Part shown: one piece after another, positions 56,227 through 64,000 of the stretch
Numbering within the stretch: the first letter of the stretch is position 1
Layout of the letters: each line of letters opens with the position of its first letter
Origin: Saprospiraceae bacterium
GTDB lineage: Bacteria; Bacteroidota; Bacteroidia; Chitinophagales; Saprospiraceae
Reading direction: 5' to 3'
Length of the DNA: 64,000 nt
Assembly (NCBI GenBank): GCA_020436935.1
Contig: JAGQWX010000002.1
Location: forward strand, 1-64,000
Translations under genes and position numbers: made by a program
The notes under the pieces: generated by a model
Told to the model about the DNA's origin: nothing
The model's database searches: none
The model's input: only the letters and a program-made list of their open reading frames with translations

Positions 56227-57624
56227 ATGAAAAAATTACTCTTGTTATTGCTTGTATTTGTTGCATCTCAGGGACTCATAGCTCAGTGCGGCAGTTGGGA
56301 AAAAAGTGCAAATAAGGACGAGCTTGAAAATTACCATGTGATCTACAGACAATTTGTCAAAAGCCAAAATTATGACGCGGCTTTTGACAACTGGAAAAAA
56401 GTATTTGATGCAGCACCTGCAGCAGACGGTCAAAGAGATATCCAATATCTTGATGGTATAGAGCTGTATAAACACAGATTCGGTAAAGCAACAACTGCCG
56501 AAGAAAAAGAAGCTGCGAAAAAAGCTGCCCTTGCTATCTATGACCAGTTGATCAAGTGTTATGAAAGCAACGGTATACCTTGCCAGGGAGAAAACTGTGT
56601 CAATAAAAAATTGGCTTTTGTTTATGGTAGAAAAGCATTTGACATGTATTACACGTTCAATGCACCATATGATGCCAATCTTGAAGCCATTCAAAAGGCA
56701 ATTGAATACGGAGGCAACGAAAATGAATATGTAATTTTTGCACCGGGAGCAAACATTGCTGTTTATCAGTTTCAGAACAATCTATTGCCAAAGGAGAAAG
56801 TGGTTGAATTATACACCAAGTTGAATGAAATCGCAGATTACCAAATCAACAACAATGCTGATTTGTCTGCATACTTTACTCAGGCAAAGGAAAATATGAA
56901 CGGTACCTTTGCAACCATTGAAGATCAAATTTTTGATTGCGACTACTTTAAAGAAAAATTCCAACCAGAATTTGAAAGTGACCCGGATAACCCTGTGGTC
57001 TTGAAAAAACTGATTCTTACTCTGAAGAGCAAAGGCTGTGCAGATGATGATGAGTTTATGGTTCAATTGAATGCTCAATGGCAGAAATATGCAGCTGAGG
57101 AGAACGAAAGAATTCAATCTGAGTACGAGGCAAACAACCCTGCATATGTAGCTAAAAAATTGTATGAAGACGGTAAGTTCGGCGAAGCCATTGCAAAATA
57201 CGATGAGGCTATTTCCGCAGAAACCGACAATGACAAAAAAGCGCTGCTTTTGTTTGGTAAAGCTTCTATCCAGTTCAGAAAGCTAGGTCAATATGGTACG
57301 GCGAGAGCTACAGCATATGAAGCTGCAAAGTTGAAACCAAACTGGGGAAGACCTTATATGCTTATCGGAGATATGTATGGTAAGTCTGCAAGTTCATGCG
57401 GCGACAGTTGGACTCAAAGATTGGCCATCATTGCTGCCATCGACAAATATGCATATGCACGATCAATTGACGGAGATGTAGCAAGTGAAGCTTCTTCTAG
57501 AATTGGTTCTTATTCAAGATCACTTCCTGATCAGGAAATGGGCTTCATGAGAGGAATCAAGGAAGGACAATCTGCAAGCGTAGGTTGTTGGATTGGAGAG
57601 ACTGTAAGAGTGAGATATAAATAA
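56227..57624 (+). CDS. secreted tetratricopeptide repeat protein
   Basis: This 465-residue protein has a signal peptide at about 1-20 (ending GLIAQ) and is mainly helical. TPR-like helices are clearest at about 310-390 (YEDGKFGEAIAKYDEAI, then GKASIQFRKLGQYGTARATAYEAAKLKPNW in two parts). Weaker repeats occur in the N-terminal half. It is probably periplasmic and scaffolds envelope assembly. It sits at the end of the purH-coaX-barrel run and is followed by a strong terminator. Confidence 0.75.
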   Translation: MKKLLLLLLVFVASQGLIAQCGSWEKSANKDELENYHVIYRQFVKSQNYDAAFDNWKKVFDAAPAADGQRDIQYLDGIELYKHRFGKATTAEEKEAAKKAALAIYDQLIKCYESNGIPCQGENCVNKKLAFVYGRKAFDMYYTFNAPYDANLEAIQKAIEYGGNENEYVIFAPGANIAVYQFQNNLLPKEKVVELYTKLNEIADYQINNNADLSAYFTQAKENMNGTFATIEDQIFDCDYFKEKFQPEFESDPDNPVVLKKLILTLKSKGCADDDEFMVQLNAQWQKYAAEENERIQSEYEANNPAYVAKKLYEDGKFGEAIAKYDEAISAETDNDKKALLLFGKASIQFRKLGQYGTARATAYEAAKLKPNWGRPYMLIGDMYGKSASSCGDSWTQRLAIIAAIDKYAYARSIDGDVASEASSRIGSYSRSLPDQEMGFMRGIKEGQSASVGCWIGETVRVRYK

Positions 57625-57646
57625 TAGGTGACTTTCACTGTGAAAT

Positions 57647-57683
57647 AAAAAAGGGGAGACGATATTTTCGTCTCCCCTTTTTT
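57647..57683. terminator. strong bidirectional intrinsic terminator
   Basis: AAAAAAGGGGAGACGA (57647-57662) pairs perfectly with 57668-57683 around a 5-base loop. The A/T ends supply a U tract on both strands. It lies 22 bases after the TPR gene and 17 bases from the end of the convergent amidohydrolase gene, so it can end both transcripts. Confidence 0.92.
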
Positions 57684-57700
57684 TTATTCCTTAATCCATA

Positions 57701-58879
57701 TTAAATGATCCTTTTGGAAATTCCTGAATTGATCTTTAGTTGACCACTGATCTCAGAAATATCCATCTGTACCAAGCCAGGTTTTTTTCCGACCGCTATA
57801 ACACCCAGATCATCAAAACCCAAAGCTTTCGCGCCATTGGCTGTAGCCCAGGTGATGAGCTCAGCTGCTGCGACATAAGAACAATATTTGGAAATTGTAA
57901 ACATCTCCTCAGCTATGGATAATTGCCAATTTGAGGTGAGGCTGTCCGTTCCAAGTGTCATTTTTGCTCCGGCAGATAGAAATTGAGTGTAATCCGGCAA
58001 TCTGTTTTCTATGTAGAGATTGGCATTTGGACAAGAAGCCCAAAAGACCTCCTGATTTAAATGATGTGCAGCATCAATGTCTTCAGCGGTTGAAGTTGTA
58101 TTATGAACCATAAGTATTCTGGTATCATGGCGCATGTTTTCCAAAGCATAATGAATAGCAGTTTTTCCTGTTGGTCGGAATGCTGACATATCAAATCCAA
58201 ATCCCGTGAAAAACTCCATGAATCCACCTGTTCCATGCACGAATAGGGCATTTTCATGCGGAGTCTCCTGGTTGTGTATGGATACGGTACTTCCGGGAGT
58301 ATTTACACCATTGATCTTTTGAAATAAACTTCTGCTCACTGTGTAAGGTGCATGTGGTGCTACCGACTTATAGCCGGAATGCGCTTCATATACATCCATG
58401 TATTGATCGAAGGTTTTGGCTGCCAGTCCATCTTGCAGAAAGTCAAACATTTCCACAAAAGTGTAGTATCTGATACTGCTGTTCTTTTTGGTAGGTGCTG
58501 TATCTGCCTTATTAGATATATCACCTACAGCTACTATCCCATTTTGGTACATCTCGGCATCAGCAGCTTCGATGGCTTGATGAATTTGCTCCTGATCTAT
58601 GTCTCTGAAACTTACAACGGCTTTTAGGAAAGGTAAGAGTTGGGTTCCGGTATCCACTTTCCCTTTCATGTGGGAGAGTTCCAGGTGACAATGTGTGTTG
58701 ATGTGCCCAGGAGTAATGGCTCCATCGATCTTTTGCACATCACCTGCTAAGGTAGATACGTTTTCCTCAATGGCCAGAATATTTCCAATGGAGTCTGTAA
58801 TGATTACAGCGTCTTTTAGCACCTGTCCATCTCCGGTGAACAGCAGAGGTGTTGCAAATTTTCTCAACTGATCAGACAT
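57701..58879 (-). CDS. amidohydrolase of the ATZ/TRZ deaminase family
   Basis: This 392-residue metal-dependent hydrolase has a beta-sandwich N-terminus and a TIM barrel. Metal ligands are in NTHCHLELSH (H63, H65). Later landmarks are VAPHAPYTVS, VHNTTS, SCPNANLYIEN and LGTDSLTSN with the conserved Asp. The pattern fits aminohydrolases such as the aminodeoxyfutalosine deaminase branch or guanine/S-adenosylhomocysteine deaminases, but I cannot choose between them. The gene overlaps the M42 peptidase gene by 8 bases and lies downstream of hemA. Confidence 0.82.
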   Translation of the reverse strand: MSDQLRKFATPLLFTGDGQVLKDAVIITDSIGNILAIEENVSTLAGDVQKIDGAITPGHINTHCHLELSHMKGKVDTGTQLLPFLKAVVSFRDIDQEQIHQAIEAADAEMYQNGIVAVGDISNKADTAPTKKNSSIRYYTFVEMFDFLQDGLAAKTFDQYMDVYEAHSGYKSVAPHAPYTVSRSLFQKINGVNTPGSTVSIHNQETPHENALFVHGTGGFMEFFTGFGFDMSAFRPTGKTAIHYALENMRHDTRILMVHNTTSTAEDIDAAHHLNQEVFWASCPNANLYIENRLPDYTQFLSAGAKMTLGTDSLTSNWQLSIAEEMFTISKYCSYVAAAELITWATANGAKALGFDDLGVIAVGKKPGLVQMDISEISGQLKINSGISKRII

Positions 58880-59915
58880 GGTCGAAATTGTATTGATGTA
58901 TTTCCTGAAGTGCTACAGCCAATAAATCTATGGTTGCTGAGATATCACCCAGATTGGCCATTTCAACAGTTTGATGTAAATACCTGGTAGGAATGGAGAT
59001 GGCTCCGACGATAGCGCCGCCTGGCCCATAACGTTGTAAAGCTGCAGTATCAGTAGACCCTCCGGTAAGTATCTCCATTTGGTAGGGGATTTGATGCTCA
59101 CCAGCCACTTGTTTAAGAAACTTTACCATTCTGTAATCACTGATGACACCTCCATCAAGAATTTTGATTGCTGTACCACTGCCCAACTTTGATATGAATT
59201 CGTGTGGTGCCATTCCCGGAGTATCACAAGCCGCTGTTACATCAAGGGCAAGACCGAATTGTGGCTGTACTCCTGACGTCGCAGTCATTGCTCCCCTCAG
59301 CCCAACTTCTTCCTGAACTGTGAAAGCAGCCACAACTGTAAATTCAGGATTTTTCAACTGTTTGAGCACTTCTATAAGAATAAAGACAGACAATCTGTTG
59401 TCCAGAGACTTTGAGTTGACACAATCTCCCATGATGTCAAAAGTCCCAAGTCTGGTGATGGGGTTGCCAACTTCTATCATTTCTTCAACAGCTGCCTTGC
59501 TGTATCCTGTATCAATGAAGAAATCAGTTAGTTTGGGAGCCTTAGACCTGTCCTCTGCGGTCATGGTATGAATTGGCTTAGTGCCCATAACACCCATTAC
59601 TTCCTTTTTCCCGTGGATGATCACTTTCTGTGCGGTGAGGGTTTTAGGGTCGAATCCCCCTAAAGTATGAAATCTTACAAATCCATCATCGTCGATGTGG
59701 GTAACGACATAGGAAATTTCATCCATGTGAGCAGCAACCATTACCTTAGTTTCTGAACGCCCTTTTTTAATGGCAATGACATTTCCTAAGTTATCGATAT
59801 ACCATTCATCGACAAGTGTTTTGATGCAGTCAATTACAAATTTTCTGATGTCATTTTCAAAACCAGGTGCACCTGGTATCTGGCAGATGTCTTTTAATAG
59901 TTGAATGTTGATCAT
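58872..59915 (-). CDS. M42 family metallo-aminopeptidase
   Basis: This 347-residue cytoplasmic peptidase belongs to the FrvX/glutamyl aminopeptidase family, which forms large tetrahedral complexes. Metal ligands are visible: H63 and D65 in AAHMDEISY, D172 in NSKSLDNRL, the catalytic pair E202/E203 in VQEEVG, D225 in ALDV and a His in RYLHQTVEM near the C-terminus. It trims the N-termini of peptides. It is cotranscribed between hemA (26-base gap) and the amidohydrolase gene (8-base overlap). Confidence 0.92.
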   Translation of the reverse strand: MINIQLLKDICQIPGAPGFENDIRKFVIDCIKTLVDEWYIDNLGNVIAIKKGRSETKVMVAAHMDEISYVVTHIDDDGFVRFHTLGGFDPKTLTAQKVIIHGKKEVMGVMGTKPIHTMTAEDRSKAPKLTDFFIDTGYSKAAVEEMIEVGNPITRLGTFDIMGDCVNSKSLDNRLSVFILIEVLKQLKNPEFTVVAAFTVQEEVGLRGAMTATSGVQPQFGLALDVTAACDTPGMAPHEFISKLGSGTAIKILDGGVISDYRMVKFLKQVAGEHQIPYQMEILTGGSTDTAALQRYGPGGAIVGAISIPTRYLHQTVEMANLGDISATIDLLAVALQEIHQYNFDHV

Positions 59916-59941
59916 ATAAGCATGGATTTTATTGGTAATGC

Positions 59942-61177
59942 CTAATCCAAATCAAACGCTTTTTTTGCAGTTTTCATTGGTATGGAGATGGATTTTTTTT
60001 CAAAGTAATCCAGGATGTCAGAAATGAGCATTTTAGCGGGTTCGTCCAGCATTTCAATCCTGTCCTTAAACACCTCGGATTTGACCCTTTCCTTCAGACT
60101 TTTGATTTCTGTTGGTAAGTCTGCCAGGGCTCTGGCCAATTTTCTTTGTTGATAAAGCGCTTTGAATGCGTTGACTTGCTGGCTGATTACCGCTTTTGCA
60201 AGCCCTATTTCCTGTCTTCTGAAGGCCAGATTTTTTTCTGCCAGCGACTTCAGGCTTTCGATTTCTATATACTCCACAGGGAATTGTTCGACGACAGCTT
60301 TGCTCACATTCGCAGGGACAGATAAGTCAATGATGATTTTTTTTCCATGGTCTTCACCAATGAGTTTTTCATAAATCTCAGCAGTGATGATGGGATTTGT
60401 CGAAGCAGTACATACCACCATGATGTCAAAATCAAGGCCTGAAGTACCCAGTGCTGCCAATGGCAGGTTTTGGGCCCCTATTGCATTGGCAAGTGTTTCT
60501 CCCCGGTGATTGCTTCGGTTGAAAACTGTGAAATTCGTGAATTCATGTTTCAGGAAAAACTTTGCCATCAGGCTATTGGTTTCACCTGCACCCACAAATA
60601 TCACCTTGCTGTCCTTTGAAGGTTGATACTGCAAGAGGCTATCCATTGCCAGTGCCGCTATAGACAATGGTTTCTCGCCAATGCGTGTATTGGAATATAC
60701 TTTTTTTGCGGTCTCAACTGCAGCTTTTTCTATAAGTCTGAAGTTGTCTGATGCCAATTCATTTTGGCGGGCAAAATTGATGGCTTCCCTGAATTGTCTG
60801 AATATTTCTCTTTCCCCAACAACAAGAGAATCAACAGAGCAGGCTACCTCAAAAACATTCTGAATGGCCTCCAGACCTTCATATACCGAAACCAGATTGG
60901 ATAATTTGCTGCTGTCTTCAAGGTGAAGGGAGGGGTTGACCAAATCAAAAAACCTATTGATAAAATCAAGGTCAACCTCTTTGTGGGTATAGATCATATA
61001 GCTTACCCTGTTGCAGGTTGACAAATAGGACATCTCATCGATTTCCAATTCATCTTTTATAAGCTGCAGCTTTTTGACCAGATCACCTTCTTCTTCGTGT
61101 CTGATGATGTAGTCTTCGATTTCTGCAACATCAATGACGTGGTGGGTGATGGTAATGACCTTAAAATGTTCTATCAT
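59942..61177 (-). CDS. hemA: glutamyl-tRNA reductase HemA
   Basis: HemA reduces glutamyl-tRNA to glutamate-1-semialdehyde, the first committed step of C5 tetrapyrrole synthesis. The protein is 411 residues long. The catalytic Cys55 is in LSTCNRVSY, and VVGEREIFRQ is the family signature. The NADPH-binding VGAGETN follows at about 199-205, and C-terminal dimerisation helices end the protein. It leads the three-gene minus-strand run, with a candidate -7 element upstream. Confidence 0.96.
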   Translation of the reverse strand: MIEHFKVITITHHVIDVAEIEDYIIRHEEEGDLVKKLQLIKDELEIDEMSYLSTCNRVSYMIYTHKEVDLDFINRFFDLVNPSLHLEDSSKLSNLVSVYEGLEAIQNVFEVACSVDSLVVGEREIFRQFREAINFARQNELASDNFRLIEKAAVETAKKVYSNTRIGEKPLSIAALAMDSLLQYQPSKDSKVIFVGAGETNSLMAKFFLKHEFTNFTVFNRSNHRGETLANAIGAQNLPLAALGTSGLDFDIMVVCTASTNPIITAEIYEKLIGEDHGKKIIIDLSVPANVSKAVVEQFPVEYIEIESLKSLAEKNLAFRRQEIGLAKAVISQQVNAFKALYQQRKLARALADLPTEIKSLKERVKSEVFKDRIEMLDEPAKMLISDILDYFEKKSISIPMKTAKKAFDLD

Positions 61178-61209
61178 ACAAAGCTTATCCTCGTTTATTT
61201 ACGGGAGTG

Positions 61210-61217
61210 CAAAGATA
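61210..61217 (-). promoter_or_regulatory. candidate -7 element of the hemA promoter
   Basis: The minus strand reads TATCTTTG, matching TAnnTTTG, 32 bases before the hemA ATG. A TTG near 61243 may be a loose -33 element. Confidence 0.5.
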
Positions 61218-61472
61218 GAAAAGCGAGATTCTGATAACTGTCAAGCCTATGTCATATTTTAGGCTAAGAAGGCTCATTTAAGTACGGTTTTGGCCTGTGT
61301 TTGCCCAATTTTCCCCAAAGCCATTCTTTCATGAACGCTATCACATGCTTTAGCAGTTGTGTGTCTTTGTCAATAGTTGAAATTTGAGAGCAATAGCCCG
61401 CGAACAGAAGGTACTCGCAGACCTTGTTGTGATTTCAAATGCTTATCTTGCCGACGTAATAAAACTAAGGAT

Positions 61473-62312
61473 TTGGCAAACATCGGATTGATCAATCAAT
61501 TGAAAGTGCTCAGAAAAACCGGAGTGGGTTTTTATCTGGATGGCGGAGAAGATGGTGATATATTATTCCCATATAAGTATGCAGGAGAACAACTTCAAGT
61601 AGGAGATGTCGTGGAGGTCATCGTTTATCTCGATCATGAAGAACGTCTCATAGCAACGACAGAAAAGCCAAAAGCTCTTTTGAATGAGTTTGCATATCTA
61701 GAAGTTGTCGATGTTGTGGCTTTTGGAGCATTTCTGGACTGGGGACTTACCAAACAGTTGTTTCTACCGGGAGGAGAAATGACCAAGCCTGTTAGAAAGG
61801 GAGACTTTGTCCTGGTGTACATTTATCTTGATGAGTTTTCTGGAAGAATCAGCTCGACGACCAAGCTGGAGAAATACGTAAAAAAGACCACCGACCAGTA
61901 TGCGGTTGGTGATGAGGTCGATATTCTTATTTGGGCAGAGACCGATCTTGGATACAAAGTCATTGTGGATTTTGAATACTCCGGATTGCTTTACAGAAGT
62001 GAAGTGTTCCGCCTGTTGCTTCCGGGGCAGGAAATGAAGGCTTACATTTCAAAAGTGAGAGAAGATGGAAAAATCGACCTTTCACTTGAACAAGTTGGGG
62101 CTTCCAAGCTGGACGATATTTCGCAAAGGGTATTGGATTTGCTGAAAAACAATGAGGCCGCCAGGCAACTCAATGACAAATCTTCACCAGACGAAATTTA
62201 TGCTTACACCCATATGAGTAAAAAAAATTTCAAAAAAGCATTGGGCATATTGTATAAGGCAGGAAAGATCGATATTCATTCTTCGGATGGAGTTATCAAA
62301 ATAAAATCCTGA
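61473..62312 (+). CDS. CvfB-like S1 RNA-binding protein
   Basis: This is a cytoplasmic protein with tandem S1-type OB folds and a C-terminal winged helix, like CvfB/YitL, an RNA-binding regulator. The first domain has LKVLRKTGVGFYLDGG, the second VVAFGAFLDWG with KQLFLPGGEM. The third has the GLLYRSEVF region, and the winged helix (about the last 60 residues) contains YAYTHMSKKNFKKALG. No ATG lies near the N-terminus. The frame is open from a TTG at 61377, but conservation begins after the TTG at 61473, which AAGG precedes at close range, so I use that (279 residues). Confidence 0.82.
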   Translation: MANIGLINQLKVLRKTGVGFYLDGGEDGDILFPYKYAGEQLQVGDVVEVIVYLDHEERLIATTEKPKALLNEFAYLEVVDVVAFGAFLDWGLTKQLFLPGGEMTKPVRKGDFVLVYIYLDEFSGRISSTTKLEKYVKKTTDQYAVGDEVDILIWAETDLGYKVIVDFEYSGLLYRSEVFRLLLPGQEMKAYISKVREDGKIDLSLEQVGASKLDDISQRVLDLLKNNEAARQLNDKSSPDEIYAYTHMSKKNFKKALGILYKAGKIDIHSSDGVIKIKS

Positions 62313-62375
62313 TCGATCCTTGAAGCCTACGGTAAAAAATGCTTTTATTTGTCAGCAGAAATAAGACCTTAGCAG

Positions 62376-62966
62376 ATGTTTTTAGAACCAGGTTTTCGTG
62401 GACAAAGGAGTGGATGGATCGAAGTGATATGCGGTTCTATGTTTTCCGGAAAGACGGAAGAGTTGATCAGAAGGATTAAACGGGCAAAAATTGCCAATCA
62501 GAAGATCAAAATTTTCAAACCAGCCAAGGATACCAGGTACGACGAGATAGATGTAGTGTCTCATGATGACAACAGCATATCGTCTATTCCCATCAACGAA
62601 AGTTTCGATATTTTACAACATGTAGGCGAAGTCAATTGCATAGGCATTGATGAAGCCCAGTTTTTTGATGAAAATCTGGTTCAGGTTTGCCAAAAGCTGG
62701 CCATCAGAGGGGTGAGGGTTATTGTTGCCGGTCTTGACATGGATTTCAGAGGTAAACCCTTTGGTCCCATACCCAGTTTATTGGCAGTGGCTGAGTACAT
62801 CACAAAGGTTCATGCCATATGCCCGCACTGTGGAACTCTGGCAACACATTCTTATCGTTTGTCAGAGGAAAAGGAAACTGTTGTATTGGGTGAAAAGGAC
62901 AAGTACGAACCCCGCTGCAGGATTTGTTATGAAATGGGCAATATCCTGGACCTGAAACCTCACTAG
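62376..62966 (+). CDS. tdk: thymidine kinase Tdk (type II)
   Basis: Tdk salvages thymidine to dTMP with ATP. This 196-residue protein has Walker A GSMFSGKT at 20-27, Walker B IDEAQFF and the lasso-domain zinc site formed by CPHC and CRIC. The length and order fit the tetrameric type II enzymes. It is 63 bases downstream of the CvfB-like gene on the same strand. Confidence 0.96.
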   Translation: MFLEPGFRGQRSGWIEVICGSMFSGKTEELIRRIKRAKIANQKIKIFKPAKDTRYDEIDVVSHDDNSISSIPINESFDILQHVGEVNCIGIDEAQFFDENLVQVCQKLAIRGVRVIVAGLDMDFRGKPFGPIPSLLAVAEYITKVHAICPHCGTLATHSYRLSEEKETVVLGEKDKYEPRCRICYEMGNILDLKPH

Positions 62967-63002
62967 TTTCATGATTTACAGCAACTATCTAATGAATAAG
63001 AA

Positions 63003-64000
63003 TTAATTCAATGCGTAGTTCAGTCCAATGTTGAGGGTAACGTTGTCATGTCTGTCACCATTGGGACCCAATCCTTTGGAAGCAAGAAATCTGGAGTAAG
63101 AAATACCTGTAGTCAAGCGGATGTTTTTGGTGATTCGGGTTTCTATCCCTGCCTCCAGATTTGCATCCAGATATAGATTAGATACCAGTTCTCCTCCCTG
63201 CAATATGCCAGGATTAAACTCTTTGTTGGAAAGTTTAGAATTGCTGCTTGACCTTTTTGTACCCGAGTCAATCTGTCTGAAATCAGAAGGCAATACCTCT
63301 TCGTCAATTTGGTATTCCGAGGTCAGTACACCATTGATGCCCACATTTGCATTGACGTACGGCGATACTTTTCTTTTTTCTTTTCTGCCAAGAAAATCAT
63401 ATTTGATGCCCACAGGAATGCGAGCTGACTGAAATGCGATTGACTTGAGGCTGGTTTGTTTCAATCCATCTCTGAGAGAGCCATAAGTCTCAATGACAGA
63501 CACAGGATTGTATTTCATACGATTGTACTCGAGACCAGTAGATATTTTTAAGTGATCAGTACCTATGGCATAATAAAAACCTGCTTTATCCTGCCTCGAA
63601 ACTAAAGTTGTGGCCTCATTCTGATAAACATTATCAAAAGGCGATCTGATGATATTAATACCTGAGCCGATATAAGGCCTGAATTCCGACTTAGTGATTG
63701 TACTGGCGTATAATTCCGGCTTGTATATTGGCAGCGTGTTGATCGAAGGAGTTGCAGCTGCCAATTCACTGGTTTCACTGCTGATCTCCTGTGTCAGGAC
63801 TTCAGGATTTATCAGCGTTGAAATCTCAGTAGGGTGGATATTCAGTTTCGGTGTTGTTGCCAACACTATTTCTTGTTTTCTGGAAGGGAGGTCCACTATG
63901 TAAGTCTCTCTTACATCAGCATAGGCTGGTATGACAGCCGGAGCCTCTGCGGATACTTTTTTGTAAGCTTCAGTTCCTTTTTGCAATTTTTTCAGTGTTT
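63003..64000 (-). CDS. outer membrane beta-barrel protein, 5' end outside window
   Basis: The frame is open to the window edge, so the first part is missing. About 332 residues are visible. The first ~115 are low in structure, with charged and Thr/Ser/Pro-rich stretches. From FRPYIGSGINI onward the sequence shows alternating strands typical of an eight-strand outer membrane barrel (PYVNANVGIN, IRLTTGISYSR, VTLNIGLNYALN). It resembles Bacteroidota proteins that join a long N-terminal segment to a small barrel. No specific function can be given. Confidence 0.65.
   Translation of the reverse strand, partial: TLKKLQKGTEAYKKVSAEAPAVIPAYADVRETYIVDLPSRKQEIVLATTPKLNIHPTEISTLINPEVLTQEISSETSELAAATPSINTLPIYKPELYASTITKSEFRPYIGSGINIIRSPFDNVYQNEATTLVSRQDKAGFYYAIGTDHLKISTGLEYNRMKYNPVSVIETYGSLRDGLKQTSLKSIAFQSARIPVGIKYDFLGRKEKRKVSPYVNANVGINGVLTSEYQIDEEVLPSDFRQIDSGTKRSSSNSKLSNKEFNPGILQGGELVSNLYLDANLEAGIETRITKNIRLTTGISYSRFLASKGLGPNGDRHDNVTLNIGLNYALN

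Overview
The window comes from a member of the Bacteroidota, most likely of the Saprospiraceae type. The reasons are a SusC/SusD pair, a type IX secretion (T9SS) type B C-terminal sorting domain, surface lipoproteins built of VCBS/FG-GAP repeats with an ASPIC/UnbV domain, LytS/LytTR regulators, giant beta-helix surface proteins, and several -7 promoter elements of the Bacteroidota form TAnnTTTG. Family-level placement is inference. No rRNA, tRNA, CRISPR array, transposase or phage gene was recognised.

Layout. 0.2-7.7 kb holds a TonB-type energy transducer, a LytS-like sensor kinase with its LytTR response regulator, a DUF1761 membrane protein, a secreted M43-like metalloprotease, ruvB and two stand-alone LytTR regulators. 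7.8-24.7 kb is one gene for a 5626-residue secreted protein made of right-handed beta-helix blocks, SprB-like and Ig/PKD-like modules, with a recent internal duplication. 24.8-26.7 kb holds a DUF3467 gene, two small membrane proteins and an AhpD-like protein. 26.7-43.7 kb is a carbohydrate-utilisation locus. In transcription order on the minus strand it has SusC, SusD, a small lipoprotein, two tandem VCBS/ASPIC lipoproteins, an (alpha/alpha)6 glycosidase, a P-loop kinase, an SLC45-like sugar transporter and a FrnE-like DsbA protein. A LacI-family regulator with a 14-bp palindromic operator is divergent from it.

43.8-45.1 kb holds an orphan heme-copper oxidase subunit III and a lipoprotein MsrA. 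A repeat-rich gene-free stretch follows (45.1-46.0 kb), then a T9SS type B cargo protein and a TonB-dependent receptor (46.0-51.3 kb). 51.6-63.0 kb is mostly housekeeping: trmB, purH-coaX-outer membrane protein-TPR protein in one run, an amidohydrolase and an M42 aminopeptidase beside hemA, a CvfB-like S1 protein, and tdk. The window ends inside an outer-membrane barrel gene.

How the genes may work together. The 27-43 kb locus reads as one pathway. SusC/D and the VCBS lipoproteins would capture an oligosaccharide at the surface, the SLC45-like carrier would import a small sugar, the glycosidase would split it, and the kinase may phosphorylate a product, all under a LacI-type sensor. The sugar cannot be told from sequence alone; sucrose- or maltose-like glucosides are the best guess. 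An intrinsic terminator lies between susD and the rest, so SusC/D are probably made in excess. The giant protein is most likely a cell-surface or secreted adhesin, and the LytTR gene 70 bases upstream is a candidate regulator.
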